DNA of 64,000 nt from Akkermansia sp. RCC_12PD. Lineage in GTDB: Bacteria; Verrucomicrobiota; Verrucomicrobiia; Verrucomicrobiales; Akkermansiaceae. The notes under the pieces are model-generated. The model had not been told where the DNA came from. It did no database searches and was given only the letters and a program-made list of their open reading frames with translations. Location of the stretch: assembly GCF_036417355.1 (NCBI RefSeq), contig NZ_CP143889.1, positions 124,001 to 188,000 of the forward strand. The letters are read 5' to 3'. A program made the translations under genes and the position numbers. Positions 46,832 through 55,882 of the stretch are shown here, in pieces. Every line of letters begins with the position of its first letter. Within the stretch, counting starts at the first letter, position 1.

Positions 46832-48445
46832 TCAATGGCCGAAACAGGTGAAGAAGATGAACACGATCGCCGTGGGAAGGGCCGCCCACGTGAACAGCCA
46901 CAGGGGATTGATTCCCTTGAAGTATTTGCCCAGAATGGCCTGCCCCGCCGGATTGGGGGCGTTGGCAATCACCGTCAGGCCGCCGCCCGTCACGGCGCCG
47001 GCCACCACGGAATATTTGACGGCCTCCGGCAGGTTGGGAACGGTGGAAGCCAGGAAGGTGACGGCGGCATTGTCGTTGAACGCCGTCAGCAGGGTGGCGC
47101 CGATCATGGCGTAGTCCCCCAGGCGCGTCAGCACCGGTTCCAGCCACCAGGCCTGCACCCCGCCCAGGATCACCAGGCCGGCCAGGAAGAAGCCCACCAT
47201 CATCGGAACGCGCAGGGACATCTGGTTCTGGTACTGCGGCGTGGCAACCGTAAAGCCGATGAAGAAAAGGAAACTGCCGATGAACATCACCGGTTCATGG
47301 GAGAAGAGCACCGTCCAGGTCAGGAAGCAGACATGCGCCAGCGTCACCCACACGGGAATCCGGTCATTGCGGTCTTCCCAAGACTGGGGGATGGCGTCGT
47401 CAAACTCACTGAATTCGCGCTGCTGGGTGGCCAGACGGGCGAATTCCTTGCGGAACATCAGGAAATAGATCAGGTTGGATATGATGATGGCACACACGGC
47501 TTTCCAGCCGAAATGCTGGATCATGTGCGCCAGGCCCCAGTCCCATTTTTCCGCAACCATCACGACGGGAGGGGCGGCAAAGTGAGTCAGGGTTCCGCCG
47601 ATGGAGATGTTCACGAACAGCAGGCCCAGCGTGGCATACATCAGGGAGCGCTTCGGCTTGAGGTCATAGAATTTTTTGCTCAGGATCAGCGCGCCGATCG
47701 TCATGGCGGCCGGCTCCGTGATCAGGGAACCCAGCAGGGGGGCCAGGCACATGACGGAAATCCACCAGGCCCCGGGAGTGGCCTTCCCCAGTCTGGCGCC
47801 ACAGTTGACTACGGATTCCGCCAGCTTGAAGATGGGGCGGGAGGAAGCGATGATCATGATGATCATCACGAACATGGGCTCCGTGAACGAACAGTCGTAA
47901 TTCAGATAAGCTGAAAAGTCTTCAAAGGAATAGTATTTCCAGCACACGAACATGAAGGGGATAATCCAGATGCCGAACACGGCTTCCACTTCCCCCAGGA
48001 AATGAAAGATGGCGGAGGCAAAGGAGACCGGCAGCCGTTCTTCCGGATGCATCACGCGGAAGTTGGATTCCTTCAGCTTTTCCTTGTAGCGCAGGGCCAG
48101 CTTGTGGGAGTAGCGTTCAAAGCGCCCCGCCAGGAACGTATGTATGATGGCGCCCAGGAATACCAGCGTCACGGCCAGGTTGAAGCCGCCGGACTGTTCG
48201 TTGCGTTCGCTCAATACCTGGGACAGGCTGGCGTCCGGGGGCATCTGCTTGTACTGGCTGAGCGGAATCGGGAAATGGCTGTATTGGGATTCTCCTCCAA
48301 TTTCCGTGGCGGGATAGGCGGGCTCCGCCGCACGCACGGCAGCCTCTCCCGCTCCGGCGGCCATGAAAAAGACGGCTGCCGCCACTGCGGCAAGCCGACC
48401 AAAACGGAGTGTCAGAGCTTTGGTAAAATGACAAATGCTGCTCAT
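46832..48445 (-). CDS. Putative Na+/H+ antiporter
   Basis: A polytopic membrane protein of about 537 residues, with a signal-like first helix (LAAVAAAVFFMAAGAGEA) and roughly ten further hydrophobic segments. Landmarks include LAPLLGSLITEPAAMTIGALILSK, NISIGGTLTHFAAPPVVMVA and TAFNDNAAVTFLAS, which recall the NhaD/ArsB-like ion-transporter fold and the putative Na+/H+ antiporter family also found in chlamydiae. It would exchange sodium for protons across the inner membrane and could work with the proton-pumping complex I encoded downstream. The start is uncertain: ATG at 48466 and GTG at 48472 are also in frame. Confidence 0.78.
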   Translation of the reverse strand: MSSICHFTKALTLRFGRLAAVAAAVFFMAAGAGEAAVRAAEPAYPATEIGGESQYSHFPIPLSQYKQMPPDASLSQVLSERNEQSGGFNLAVTLVFLGAIIHTFLAGRFERYSHKLALRYKEKLKESNFRVMHPEERLPVSFASAIFHFLGEVEAVFGIWIIPFMFVCWKYYSFEDFSAYLNYDCSFTEPMFVMIIMIIASSRPIFKLAESVVNCGARLGKATPGAWWISVMCLAPLLGSLITEPAAMTIGALILSKKFYDLKPKRSLMYATLGLLFVNISIGGTLTHFAAPPVVMVAEKWDWGLAHMIQHFGWKAVCAIIISNLIYFLMFRKEFARLATQQREFSEFDDAIPQSWEDRNDRIPVWVTLAHVCFLTWTVLFSHEPVMFIGSFLFFIGFTVATPQYQNQMSLRVPMMVGFFLAGLVILGGVQAWWLEPVLTRLGDYAMIGATLLTAFNDNAAVTFLASTVPNLPEAVKYSVVAGAVTGGGLTVIANAPNPAGQAILGKYFKGINPLWLFTWAALPTAIVFIFFTCFGH

Positions 48446-48638
48446 GTCTGCGCACAGACTAAACATGTCCACTTTTTTGAGCGAGCGGAAAATGAGTCTG
48501 CACGCTTTTTAAGGAGAGCATGCCCGGAAAACGGAAAAATCCGCAGAGAGAGAACGGGCAGTGAAACGAAAAGGAACGGCTGTCATGCCTGCCGGAGTTT
48601 AAGATTGAACAGGACTCTCAAAAATAGTAGTTGCAGAT

Positions 48639-50093
48639 ATGCGCTCCGCCCTTGGTTTTCTTTCCGTTCTCATGATCTCAGCCGGTGTCGCCTGTGCGGA
48701 GCTTCCGCCCGAACTGCCTCCCATGACACCCCTGCCGCTCGCACCCGGACCAGTGACGGGCGGCACCATCAAGGGGGACCCCGCAGCAGGCATCGTGCCC
48801 GTCCGGGAACTGATCGAAGCCAACCGCAGGGATGAAGATATTCCCATGGCCGAGCCCATCCCCGGAGAAACGGCGACTCCGTCCGCGCCGGACGAATCCA
48901 TCCCGAATGCGGAACCCATTCCCGGGGAGACGCACCTCCAGCTCCCGCCCCAGGGCTCCCCTTCCATTCCGCCCTCCGCCTTTTCTCCCGTTCCCGTCCC
49001 TCAGCATGAAACACGGGTGGCCATCCTGGGCTACCATGATTTCAGCCGCACGCTGCCCGCCACGGAGATGCGCATGAATACGGACACGTTCCGAGCCCAG
49101 ATGCAGGCGCTGAAAACCGCAGGCGTGCCCATCATTACCATGAAGGATTTCCTGGACTGGAAACTGGGCGACAAGCAACTGCCCGCCAAGTGCGTCCTGA
49201 TCACCATTGACGATGGATGGAAGAGCGTTTACACGGACGCCTACCCGATTCTCCGGGAAATGAAAATCCCCTTCACCGTTTTCCCCTACACCAAGTTCAT
49301 CACAGGCCGCGGGTCCGCCATGAGCCGGGAACAGATTCAGGAAATGCTGAACAACGGAGCCACTCTGGGCAGCCATTCCGTCAGCCACCTGTACCCCAGG
49401 TCCTGGCGCGCAGCCCAGAGAAAGGGCACGCAGGCCGTCTTGGACCTGGCCGCCAGGGAAATAGGGGAATCCAGGAAAATTCTCCAGGAGAGATTCCCCG
49501 GTTCCGACGTGGAAGCCTATTGCTACCCGGGCGGTTTCGTTCTGCCGGAGATGATCACCAAGGCGGAGGAAGCCGGCTTCCGGGCGGCGTTTACCGTCAT
49601 TCCCAGAAAAGTGACCAAGGACACGGACCGCTGGAGAATTCACCGTTACATGGTGTTCGGCAAGGATCCCAAGACGTTCACCAGAGCCGTGAATTTCAAT
49701 ACTCCCAGCGCGCCGGAGACGCCCTCCCCCGCCCCCGCAGGCCATGAACAGGGGCTGGGGTCCTATCCGGCGCCCTCCCAGCCCGTCTTCCCGGCGGCCA
49801 ACACCGTGGTCCGCAGCCAGAATCCGGACATTTCCATTTCCCTTGCACGGGAACCGCAGCTCAATCCCAAGGACATGGAGATGCGCGTCTCCGGCTTCGG
49901 CTTGGTAAATGCCAAATATGACGCCAGGGAAAAAGTCCTGAAATGGACACCCTCCCGTCCCCTGCGCGTCAGCCCGGTCACCGTCCAGGTACGGTGGAAG
50001 GTTCCCGGCGGCAACATCTGGCAGACGGCCACCTGGCAATTCGGGATTGCGGAGCAGGAAATGCACTTCATTCCCGGAAACCTCGTCAAATGA
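48639..50093 (+). CDS. Secreted polysaccharide deacetylase family protein (NodB domain)
   Basis: A 484-residue protein with a signal peptide (GFLSVLMISAGVACA) and a Pro-rich spacer to about residue 120 that contains two copies of AEPIPGET. A carbohydrate esterase 4 domain spans about 122-350: VAILGYHDF, the motif-1 Asp pair in LITIDDGWKS, the zinc motif LGSHSVSHLYP and YCYPGGFVLPE. A C-terminal beta domain follows a Ser/Pro linker. The family removes N-acetyl groups from peptidoglycan, chitin-like or mucin-type glycans; the substrate here is unknown. The gene is separated from the nuo operon by 0.66 kb. Confidence 0.87.
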   Translation: MRSALGFLSVLMISAGVACAELPPELPPMTPLPLAPGPVTGGTIKGDPAAGIVPVRELIEANRRDEDIPMAEPIPGETATPSAPDESIPNAEPIPGETHLQLPPQGSPSIPPSAFSPVPVPQHETRVAILGYHDFSRTLPATEMRMNTDTFRAQMQALKTAGVPIITMKDFLDWKLGDKQLPAKCVLITIDDGWKSVYTDAYPILREMKIPFTVFPYTKFITGRGSAMSREQIQEMLNNGATLGSHSVSHLYPRSWRAAQRKGTQAVLDLAAREIGESRKILQERFPGSDVEAYCYPGGFVLPEMITKAEEAGFRAAFTVIPRKVTKDTDRWRIHRYMVFGKDPKTFTRAVNFNTPSAPETPSPAPAGHEQGLGSYPAPSQPVFPAANTVVRSQNPDISISLAREPQLNPKDMEMRVSGFGLVNAKYDAREKVLKWTPSRPLRVSPVTVQVRWKVPGGNIWQTATWQFGIAEQEMHFIPGNLVK

Positions 50094-50439
50094 CAGACTC
50101 CGCGCACGGCGTGTCCGCCGGAAAGGCAACGCAACCCCGCCGGAGAAAAGGTTGAAGGCCGCCTCCTTTGCCGATTAACGTTCCGGATTTACGCCAACGG
50201 ATAGAGTCTGGAAAAGAAAAGCCGTTCCCGACCGCCGGCAAGGCCTCCCCCCCGCACGGCTTTTGGTCTGCCCTGCCGGAAAAATCCCGGCTTTCCGGAA
50301 ACGGAAGACATCTCTTTTTCCGGTCCCAAAACTGGCAAGGACAGGCAAAGAGCAAATTCACCTTTCTCCCTTTGCCGCTCAAACTCTTGCAAAGGAAGAA
50401 ATACCCCTTCCCTTCCGGAAAACGGCGACCTCGCAACGG

Positions 50440-50465
50440 TCTTGTAAAAAACTCTTGTAAAAAAC
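50440..50465 (+). repeat. Tandem 13-bp repeat
   Basis: Two adjacent perfect copies of TCTTGTAAAAAAC occupy 50440-50452 and 50453-50465. A related word (CTCTTGCAAAGG) occurs about 55 bases upstream. A regulatory role for the nuo operon is only a possibility. Confidence 0.7.
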
Positions 50466-50619
50466 GGGATGGCTTTGCCGATTCATCGAATGCTTGCTCC
50501 CTTTCCCGCCGGAAAGGAACCGCTCCATGCCGCAAGGACATTCCGGATTTCCAATCCCCCCTCCCTGTCGCGCCATTACTCTTTCGCTCCCCGGCGCATT
50601 CCGTTGCTTCCCTCTCATG

Positions 50620-50633
50620 TTAGTTTAAACTAA
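50620..50633 (+). promoter_or_regulatory. 14-bp palindrome upstream of nuoD
   Basis: TTAGTTTAAACTAA is a perfect palindrome in an AT-rich segment about 125 bases upstream of nuoD. It is followed by TATATT (50637-50642), which may be a -10 box. It is a reasonable candidate for a regulator-binding site of the operon. Confidence 0.35.
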
Positions 50634-50756
50634 TTCTATATTAGGTAAAAAGACATGACGAAAAGACCAAGAAATCTTACATTTGGCTTGCCCGAAGGGT
50701 GCGAAGTGGCATAATCATCCGGCACCATTATCAGGTTCAGCCAGGCAGGACATTCC

Positions 50757-52001
50757 ATGAACACGAGCACCAAAACCTTCACCGTTGCAGATACAGCCGC
50801 CAACGCCGATTATCTCACCAATACATCCGAACCGCTCGGAGAAACGATGACCCTGAACGTGGGCCCCTCCCACCCCGCCACCCACGGCGTGCTCCGCCTG
50901 GTTCTGGAACTTGACGGCGAAGAAATCATCAGCTGCGATCCCGTAGTGGGCCACCTGCACCGCGGCATGGAGAAGATCGGGGAGACGATCCAGTACAACC
51001 AGTTCGTCCCCTACACCGACCGTTTTGACTACCTGGCCCCGCTGTCCAACAACATCGCCTACGCCTGCGCCGTGGAAAAGCTGATGGGCTGGGAACTTCC
51101 GCCCCGCGGCCAGGCCCTGCGCGTGCTCGCCCTGGAGCTTTCCCGTTTTTCCTCCCACATTCTGGGAGTGGGCGTGTACGCCATGGACGTAGGCGCCATG
51201 ACCGTGTTCCTGTACTGCTATGAGGAACGTGAAAAAATCCACAACTTTTACGAACAGCTTACGGGCGCGCGCTTCACGTCCTCCTACACCCGCATCGGCG
51301 GTCAGACGCGCGACGTACCGCAGGAAATGCTGAAGGAAGTGCTCGCCTTCTGCGACCAGGCGGAAAAGACCGTTGACGAAACGGAAGCCCTGCTGCTCAA
51401 GAACAAAATTTTCATCGACCGCCTCCAGGGCGTGGGCATCATTCCCCGTGAAAAGGCCCTTTCCTGGGGCCTTACCGGAGCCAACCTGCGCGCCAGCGGC
51501 GTCAAGCGCGACCTGCGCAAGACCAATCCCTACCTGGGCTACGAACAGTACGAATTCGATATCCCGATCGGCGAACACGGAGACTGCTACGACCGTTTCA
51601 CCATCCGCATTGAGGAAATGCGCCAGTCCCTGCGCATCATCCGCCAGGTGGTCGCCACCATGCCGGAGGGACCCATCAACGTGGTGGACAAGAAAGGCAC
51701 GCTTCCGCCCAAGGAAAAAGCGCTGACGGACATGGAATCCCTGATCCGCCAGTTCATGACCACCACCATGGGCGTGAACGCCCCCGCGGGCCAGGTTTAC
51801 TTTGCCGCGGAAAACCCGAAGGGAGAGCTGGGCTTCTTCCTGGATTCCAAGGGCGGTGGTCTTCCCAACCGCCTGCGCATGCGCTCCCCCTCCTTCTGCA
51901 ACCTTTCCATCCTGCCGGAGCTTCTGCCGGGGCACCTGGTTTCCGACGTTCCGGCCATTCTCGGCTCCTTTGACTTCGTGATGGGCGAATGCGACCGCTA
52001 A
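50757..52001 (+). CDS. nuoD: NADH-quinone oxidoreductase subunit D
   Basis: The 49-kDa-type subunit of the peripheral arm of complex I, 414 residues, lining the quinone-binding site together with NuoB. Signatures are TLNVGPSHPATHGVLRLVLELDGE, VGHLHRGMEKIGE, YTDRFDYLAPLSNN and RARSPSFCNLSIL-like RMRSPSFCNLSILP near the C terminus, ending in FDFVMGECDR. It is a plain NuoD, not a NuoCD fusion. It is the first gene of the operon, although nuoA, nuoB and nuoC usually precede it. The leader lacks a Shine-Dalgarno motif. Confidence 0.97.
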   Translation: MNTSTKTFTVADTAANADYLTNTSEPLGETMTLNVGPSHPATHGVLRLVLELDGEEIISCDPVVGHLHRGMEKIGETIQYNQFVPYTDRFDYLAPLSNNIAYACAVEKLMGWELPPRGQALRVLALELSRFSSHILGVGVYAMDVGAMTVFLYCYEEREKIHNFYEQLTGARFTSSYTRIGGQTRDVPQEMLKEVLAFCDQAEKTVDETEALLLKNKIFIDRLQGVGIIPREKALSWGLTGANLRASGVKRDLRKTNPYLGYEQYEFDIPIGEHGDCYDRFTIRIEEMRQSLRIIRQVVATMPEGPINVVDKKGTLPPKEKALTDMESLIRQFMTTTMGVNAPAGQVYFAAENPKGELGFFLDSKGGGLPNRLRMRSPSFCNLSILPELLPGHLVSDVPAILGSFDFVMGECDR

Positions 52002-52049
52002 CACGAACCCGCACCTTTTCCGCCAACCTTAACACATATTTCCATTCCC

Positions 52050-52631
52050 ATGTCCGATTACGCTGAAAACGCCATTGACGCGCTCATCGCCCATCATCCC
52101 AGCCCCGGCGAACAATTCTACCCGGCCTTTGAAGCCACGCCGGAACTTGATGCCGCCGCAAGCGAATACATCACGCATTATCCGGAGGGCAAACAGCAAT
52201 CCGCCGTTCTCCCCATTCTGCATGAGATTCAAAAGAAATTCGGCTACATCAGCGCGGACGCCATCACCTGGACGGCGGAAAAACTGGGACTCACCCCTGC
52301 CCACGTGCTGGGCGTGGTCACTTTCTATCCCGGCCTGCGCCAGACCTGCCCCGGCAAGAACCACATCCGCGTCTGCCGCACGCTTTCCTGTGCCATGGCG
52401 GGGGCGGACAGCCTCTTCAACACCATCTGCACGCGCCTGGGAATCGACAAGAGCAGCATCGACCACCACCACCCCATCGGCGTCAGCCCCTCGGGCCTGT
52501 GGAGTGTGGAAGGCGTGGAATGCCTCGCCAACTGCGGATTCGGCCCCAACATGATGGTCAACGACATCCTGTATGAAAAAGTCACGCCGGAACTGCTGGA
52601 GGAAGTGATCCTCAAATACCAGAACGCCTAA
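52050..52631 (+). CDS. nuoE: NADH-quinone oxidoreductase subunit E
   Basis: The 24-kDa-type subunit of the NADH-oxidising module, 193 residues, holding the [2Fe-2S] cluster N1a. The thioredoxin-like domain carries the four ligands in CRTLSCAMAGA and CLANCGFGPNMMVND. The N-terminal helical part has ILHEIQKKFGYISADAI and THVLG-type PAHVLGVVTFYPGL. It sits between nuoD and nuoF with spacers of 48 and 30 bases. Confidence 0.96.
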   Translation: MSDYAENAIDALIAHHPSPGEQFYPAFEATPELDAAASEYITHYPEGKQQSAVLPILHEIQKKFGYISADAITWTAEKLGLTPAHVLGVVTFYPGLRQTCPGKNHIRVCRTLSCAMAGADSLFNTICTRLGIDKSSIDHHHPIGVSPSGLWSVEGVECLANCGFGPNMMVNDILYEKVTPELLEEVILKYQNA

Positions 52632-52661
52632 TTTTCCCCACCACGCACCAGATCACCCGCC

Positions 52662-54062
52662 ATGAGCATTACCTATCTTCCCGGTAAAGAGCCCCATCCC
52701 AGGGAAACGCGCCGCATCCTTAAAAACATCAACCGCGAAGGGTGGAACACGTCCATTGACTGCTACCTGGCCGACAGCGGCTATGAAGAGTTGAAAAAGG
52801 CGCTCGGCATGGAGCCGAAGGCCGTCATTGACGAGGTGAAGAAATCCGGCCTGCGCGGCCGCGGCGGCGCGGGCTTCCCCACCGGCGTGAAGTGGACCTT
52901 CATTCCTCCGAACAACACGAAGCCCGTCTATCTGGTCTGCAACTGCGACGAATCCGAACCCGGCACCTTCAAGGACCGCTACATCGTCCACCAGGACCCC
53001 CACCAGCTCATTGAGGGGATGGTTATTTCCAGCTACGCGGTGGGCGCCCACCTGGCGTACATCTACATGCGCGAGGAATTCCCCATCGCCGCGGAAACCA
53101 TGCTCAAGGCCCTGCAGGAGGCGCGCGAACGCGGCTTTCTGGGCAAGAACATCCTGGGGTCCGGCTACGATCTGGAAATCCACCTGCACCGCGGCGCGGG
53201 CGCCTACATCTGCGGTGAGGAAACGGCCCTGCTCAATTCCCTGGAAGGCGTGCGCCCCTATCCCCGCATCAAGCCCCCCTATTTCCCGGCCGCCATCGGC
53301 CTGTACGGCTGCCCCACCATCGTGAACAACGTGGAATCCCTGTGCCAGGTGAAGCACGTCATCGCCATGGGCGGCGAAGCCTACGGACAGGAAGGCGCCA
53401 AACGCTCCCCCGGCACGCGCATCATCGGTGTCTCCGGCGACGTGCAGCGCCCCGGCTATTATGAAATCGTTTCCGGTTCCATGACCTTCGGCGAACTGCT
53501 GTACGACGTCTGCGGCGGTCCCCGTGAAGGCCGCGAATTCAAGGCGGTCATTCCCGGCGGCTCCTCCTCCAAGGTCATGCGCACGGACGTGGAGTACAAG
53601 ACCCGGAATCCGGACGGCACCACGGGCAAAATCTCCTTCTTCGACATCCCGCTGGACCTGGACAGCATCGCCCAGTACGGCTCCATGTCCGGTTCCGGCG
53701 CGGTCATCGTCATGGACGACTCCCGCTCCATGCCCTGGGCGCTGAACAACATCAACCGCTTTTACGCCCACGAATCCTGCGGCCAGTGCACCCCGTGCCG
53801 CGAAGGATGCCCGTGGATGATGAAGCTCAGCACGCGCATTCTGGAAGGCAAGGGCGCCCCCTCGGACGTGGACCTCCTCATCCAGGTAGCCAACCAGATT
53901 GAAGGCAAGACGGTCTGCGCCTTTGGGGAAGCCGCCTCCTGGCCCACCCAGGCCATGGTCTCCAAGTTCAAGGAGGAATTCGTGGCCCTGACGGATCCCT
54001 TCAACGCCTGCCTGCCCCATTCTGCGGAAGGCAGGGAGCAGCGCCGCTATTTCATCCGGTAA
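52662..54062 (+). CDS. nuoF: NADH-quinone oxidoreductase subunit F
   Basis: The 51-kDa-type subunit, 466 residues, which binds NADH and FMN and starts electron transfer in complex I. The FMN/NADH site is seen in GLRGRGGAGFPTGVKW and NCDESEPGTFKDR; the glycine-rich GAGAYICGEETALLNSLEG follows. The N3 [4Fe-4S] ligands are in ESCGQCTPCREGCPW plus a later Cys (KTVCAFGEAA). The residues are all conserved, so NADH should be the donor. Confidence 0.97.
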   Translation: MSITYLPGKEPHPRETRRILKNINREGWNTSIDCYLADSGYEELKKALGMEPKAVIDEVKKSGLRGRGGAGFPTGVKWTFIPPNNTKPVYLVCNCDESEPGTFKDRYIVHQDPHQLIEGMVISSYAVGAHLAYIYMREEFPIAAETMLKALQEARERGFLGKNILGSGYDLEIHLHRGAGAYICGEETALLNSLEGVRPYPRIKPPYFPAAIGLYGCPTIVNNVESLCQVKHVIAMGGEAYGQEGAKRSPGTRIIGVSGDVQRPGYYEIVSGSMTFGELLYDVCGGPREGREFKAVIPGGSSSKVMRTDVEYKTRNPDGTTGKISFFDIPLDLDSIAQYGSMSGSGAVIVMDDSRSMPWALNNINRFYAHESCGQCTPCREGCPWMMKLSTRILEGKGAPSDVDLLIQVANQIEGKTVCAFGEAASWPTQAMVSKFKEEFVALTDPFNACLPHSAEGREQRRYFIR

Positions 54063-54110
54063 CCGCACCACGTCCCCAGTTTCAATTCCATTCCCTCCCA
54101 TCACGTCATC

Positions 54111-55847
54111 ATGAGCGAAGAAGCTTACAAACTCCCCAAAGACGCCGCTGCCGCGGAAGGCAAGGTGAACGTCCAGATCAACGGCACGTGGTACCGTTTC
54201 CCGCGCGGCACCAGGATTGCAGACGCCTGCCGCTCCGTGGGCGTACCGATTCCCTGCTTCTGCTACCATCCCAAGCTGGCCGTCGTCGGCTCCTGCCGCA
54301 TGTGCCTGGTGGAACAGGGCATGCCTCCCAGGCTGGCTCCGGGGCAGACTCCCTCCTACGACGAACAGGGTTTCCAGCCCATCCAGTGGATGCCCCGCCC
54401 CATCATCTCCTGCGCGAACACGGTAGCGGAAAACATGGGCGTACGCACGGACAGCCCGCTGGCGGCCGAGGCGCGCCGCGGCGTGCTGGAATTCCTGCTC
54501 ACCAGCCACCCGCTGGACTGCCCCATCTGCGACCAGGCCGGGGAATGCAAGCTTCAGGAATACTCCAACGACTACGGCCAGATTGAAGGCCGCTACGAGG
54601 AAAAGAAAACCAAGAAGGGCAAGAACCTCAGCATCGGCCCGCGCGTCAATCTGGACCAGGAACGCTGCGTGCTCTGCGGCCGCTGCGTGCGCTTCATGCG
54701 CGACATCATGCACGACGAAGTGCTCACGATGTCCCAGCGCGGCACGTACAACGCCATCACGGTCTATCCCGGCCGGGAACTGGACAGCAACTATTCCCTG
54801 AACACCGTAGACCTTTGCCCGGTGGGCGCCCTGACCTCCAAGGACTTCCGCTTCAAGATGCGCGTGTGGTTCCTGAAGGAGACCAAGACCATTGACGTGG
54901 ACTGCGGCACCGGCACCAACATCACCCTGTGGACCAGGGAAGACCGGGTGTACCGCATCACCCCGCGCCCGAACGACGCCGTGAACTCCTGCTGGATGCC
55001 GGACTCCCACCGCCTGAATTACAAATACATCAATTCTCCCCAGCGCATCCCGCAGCCCGTGATCCGCACGGACGCCGGAGCTCCCCACCGCCCGGCCACC
55101 TGGGAACCGGCCCTGGCTTCCGCCGCGGAAGCCTTCAAGCGCATTTCCCCGGACAAAATCGCGATCATCGCCTCCGGACGGATGACCAATGAAGAACTTT
55201 ACATGGTGCGCCACCTGGCCGCCCAGATCGGCACGGACAAGGTGGACATCGTACTCCGCACGGGGGAAAGCGACGGAATGCTGATTTCCGCAGACCGCAA
55301 CCCAAACACGAACGGCGCGAAGCTGGTGCTGGGCATCGACCCCGGTTCCAGACTGGACGCCATCCGGGAAGGAGTGCGCAACGGCTCCGTCAAGGCCGTC
55401 CTCGCCCTGGGGGAAGACCTCACCGCTCCGGAAGCCGGATTCACGCCGGAAGACCTCAAGAAGCTGGACTACCTCTTCATGATCGCCCACAGCGCCAATG
55501 AAACGGGCCGCCATGCGGACCTGGTGCTCCCCGGCGTCACCTATGCCGAAAAATTCGGAACCATGATCAACGTGGCGGGCCGCATCCAGCGCCTTAACCG
55601 CGCCATCCGGCCCGTGGGCTATTCCCGCGACGACTGGCAGATCCTGAGGGACATCACTGTGGCCCTGGGCGGCAATCCCGCCCTGAAGGACTTCTCCTCA
55701 GCCCTGGATATCCTGACGGTCATGAGCACCGAATACAAGGCGCTGAACGGCCTTACCTGGGGTTCCATCGGAGACGGCGGCCTGCCCATTCTGGAAACGG
55801 GCGTCACCATTCCCATGGTGGAACGCGAAAGGAACCAGCCCCGCTAA
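54111..55847 (+). CDS. nuoG: NADH-quinone oxidoreductase subunit G
   Basis: The 75-kDa-type iron-sulfur subunit, 578 residues. The [2Fe-2S] N1b ligands are in CFCYHPKLAVVGSCRMC with a distal Cys in IISCANTV. The HxxxCxxCxxxxxC set of cluster N5 is HPLDCPICDQAGECKL, and N4 is CVLCGRCVRF with a distal CPVG. A truncated molybdopterin-oxidoreductase-like domain follows (HRLNYKYINSPQRIPQPVI, later NETGRHADLVLPG). It is shorter than the 908-residue E. coli protein, as in many bacteria whose NuoG has a reduced C-terminal domain. An insertion near residues 90-105 (QGMPPRLAPGQTPSYDEQG) is mildly unusual. Confidence 0.96.
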   Translation: MSEEAYKLPKDAAAAEGKVNVQINGTWYRFPRGTRIADACRSVGVPIPCFCYHPKLAVVGSCRMCLVEQGMPPRLAPGQTPSYDEQGFQPIQWMPRPIISCANTVAENMGVRTDSPLAAEARRGVLEFLLTSHPLDCPICDQAGECKLQEYSNDYGQIEGRYEEKKTKKGKNLSIGPRVNLDQERCVLCGRCVRFMRDIMHDEVLTMSQRGTYNAITVYPGRELDSNYSLNTVDLCPVGALTSKDFRFKMRVWFLKETKTIDVDCGTGTNITLWTREDRVYRITPRPNDAVNSCWMPDSHRLNYKYINSPQRIPQPVIRTDAGAPHRPATWEPALASAAEAFKRISPDKIAIIASGRMTNEELYMVRHLAAQIGTDKVDIVLRTGESDGMLISADRNPNTNGAKLVLGIDPGSRLDAIREGVRNGSVKAVLALGEDLTAPEAGFTPEDLKKLDYLFMIAHSANETGRHADLVLPGVTYAEKFGTMINVAGRIQRLNRAIRPVGYSRDDWQILRDITVALGGNPALKDFSSALDILTVMSTEYKALNGLTWGSIGDGGLPILETGVTIPMVERERNQPR

Positions 55848-55882
55848 CAACACTTCACACGCATACAACCCGTTAATCCGCC

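Larger units (their letters stand above)
50094..50756 (+). other. Intergenic region upstream of the nuo operon
   Basis: No gene is supported. The region is rich in TTTCCGG/CCGGAAA-like words, holds a perfect 13-bp tandem repeat (50440-50465) and ends with an AT-rich segment that should contain the nuo promoter. Short open frames on both strands are Arg/Pro-rich and do not resemble proteins. Confidence 0.6.

Noticed and set aside
52653-55514. 953-codon frame on minus opposite nuoF and nuoG
   Set aside because: It spans two well-supported genes on the other strand and shows only the His/Gly/Ala-rich composition of a GC-rich antisense frame.
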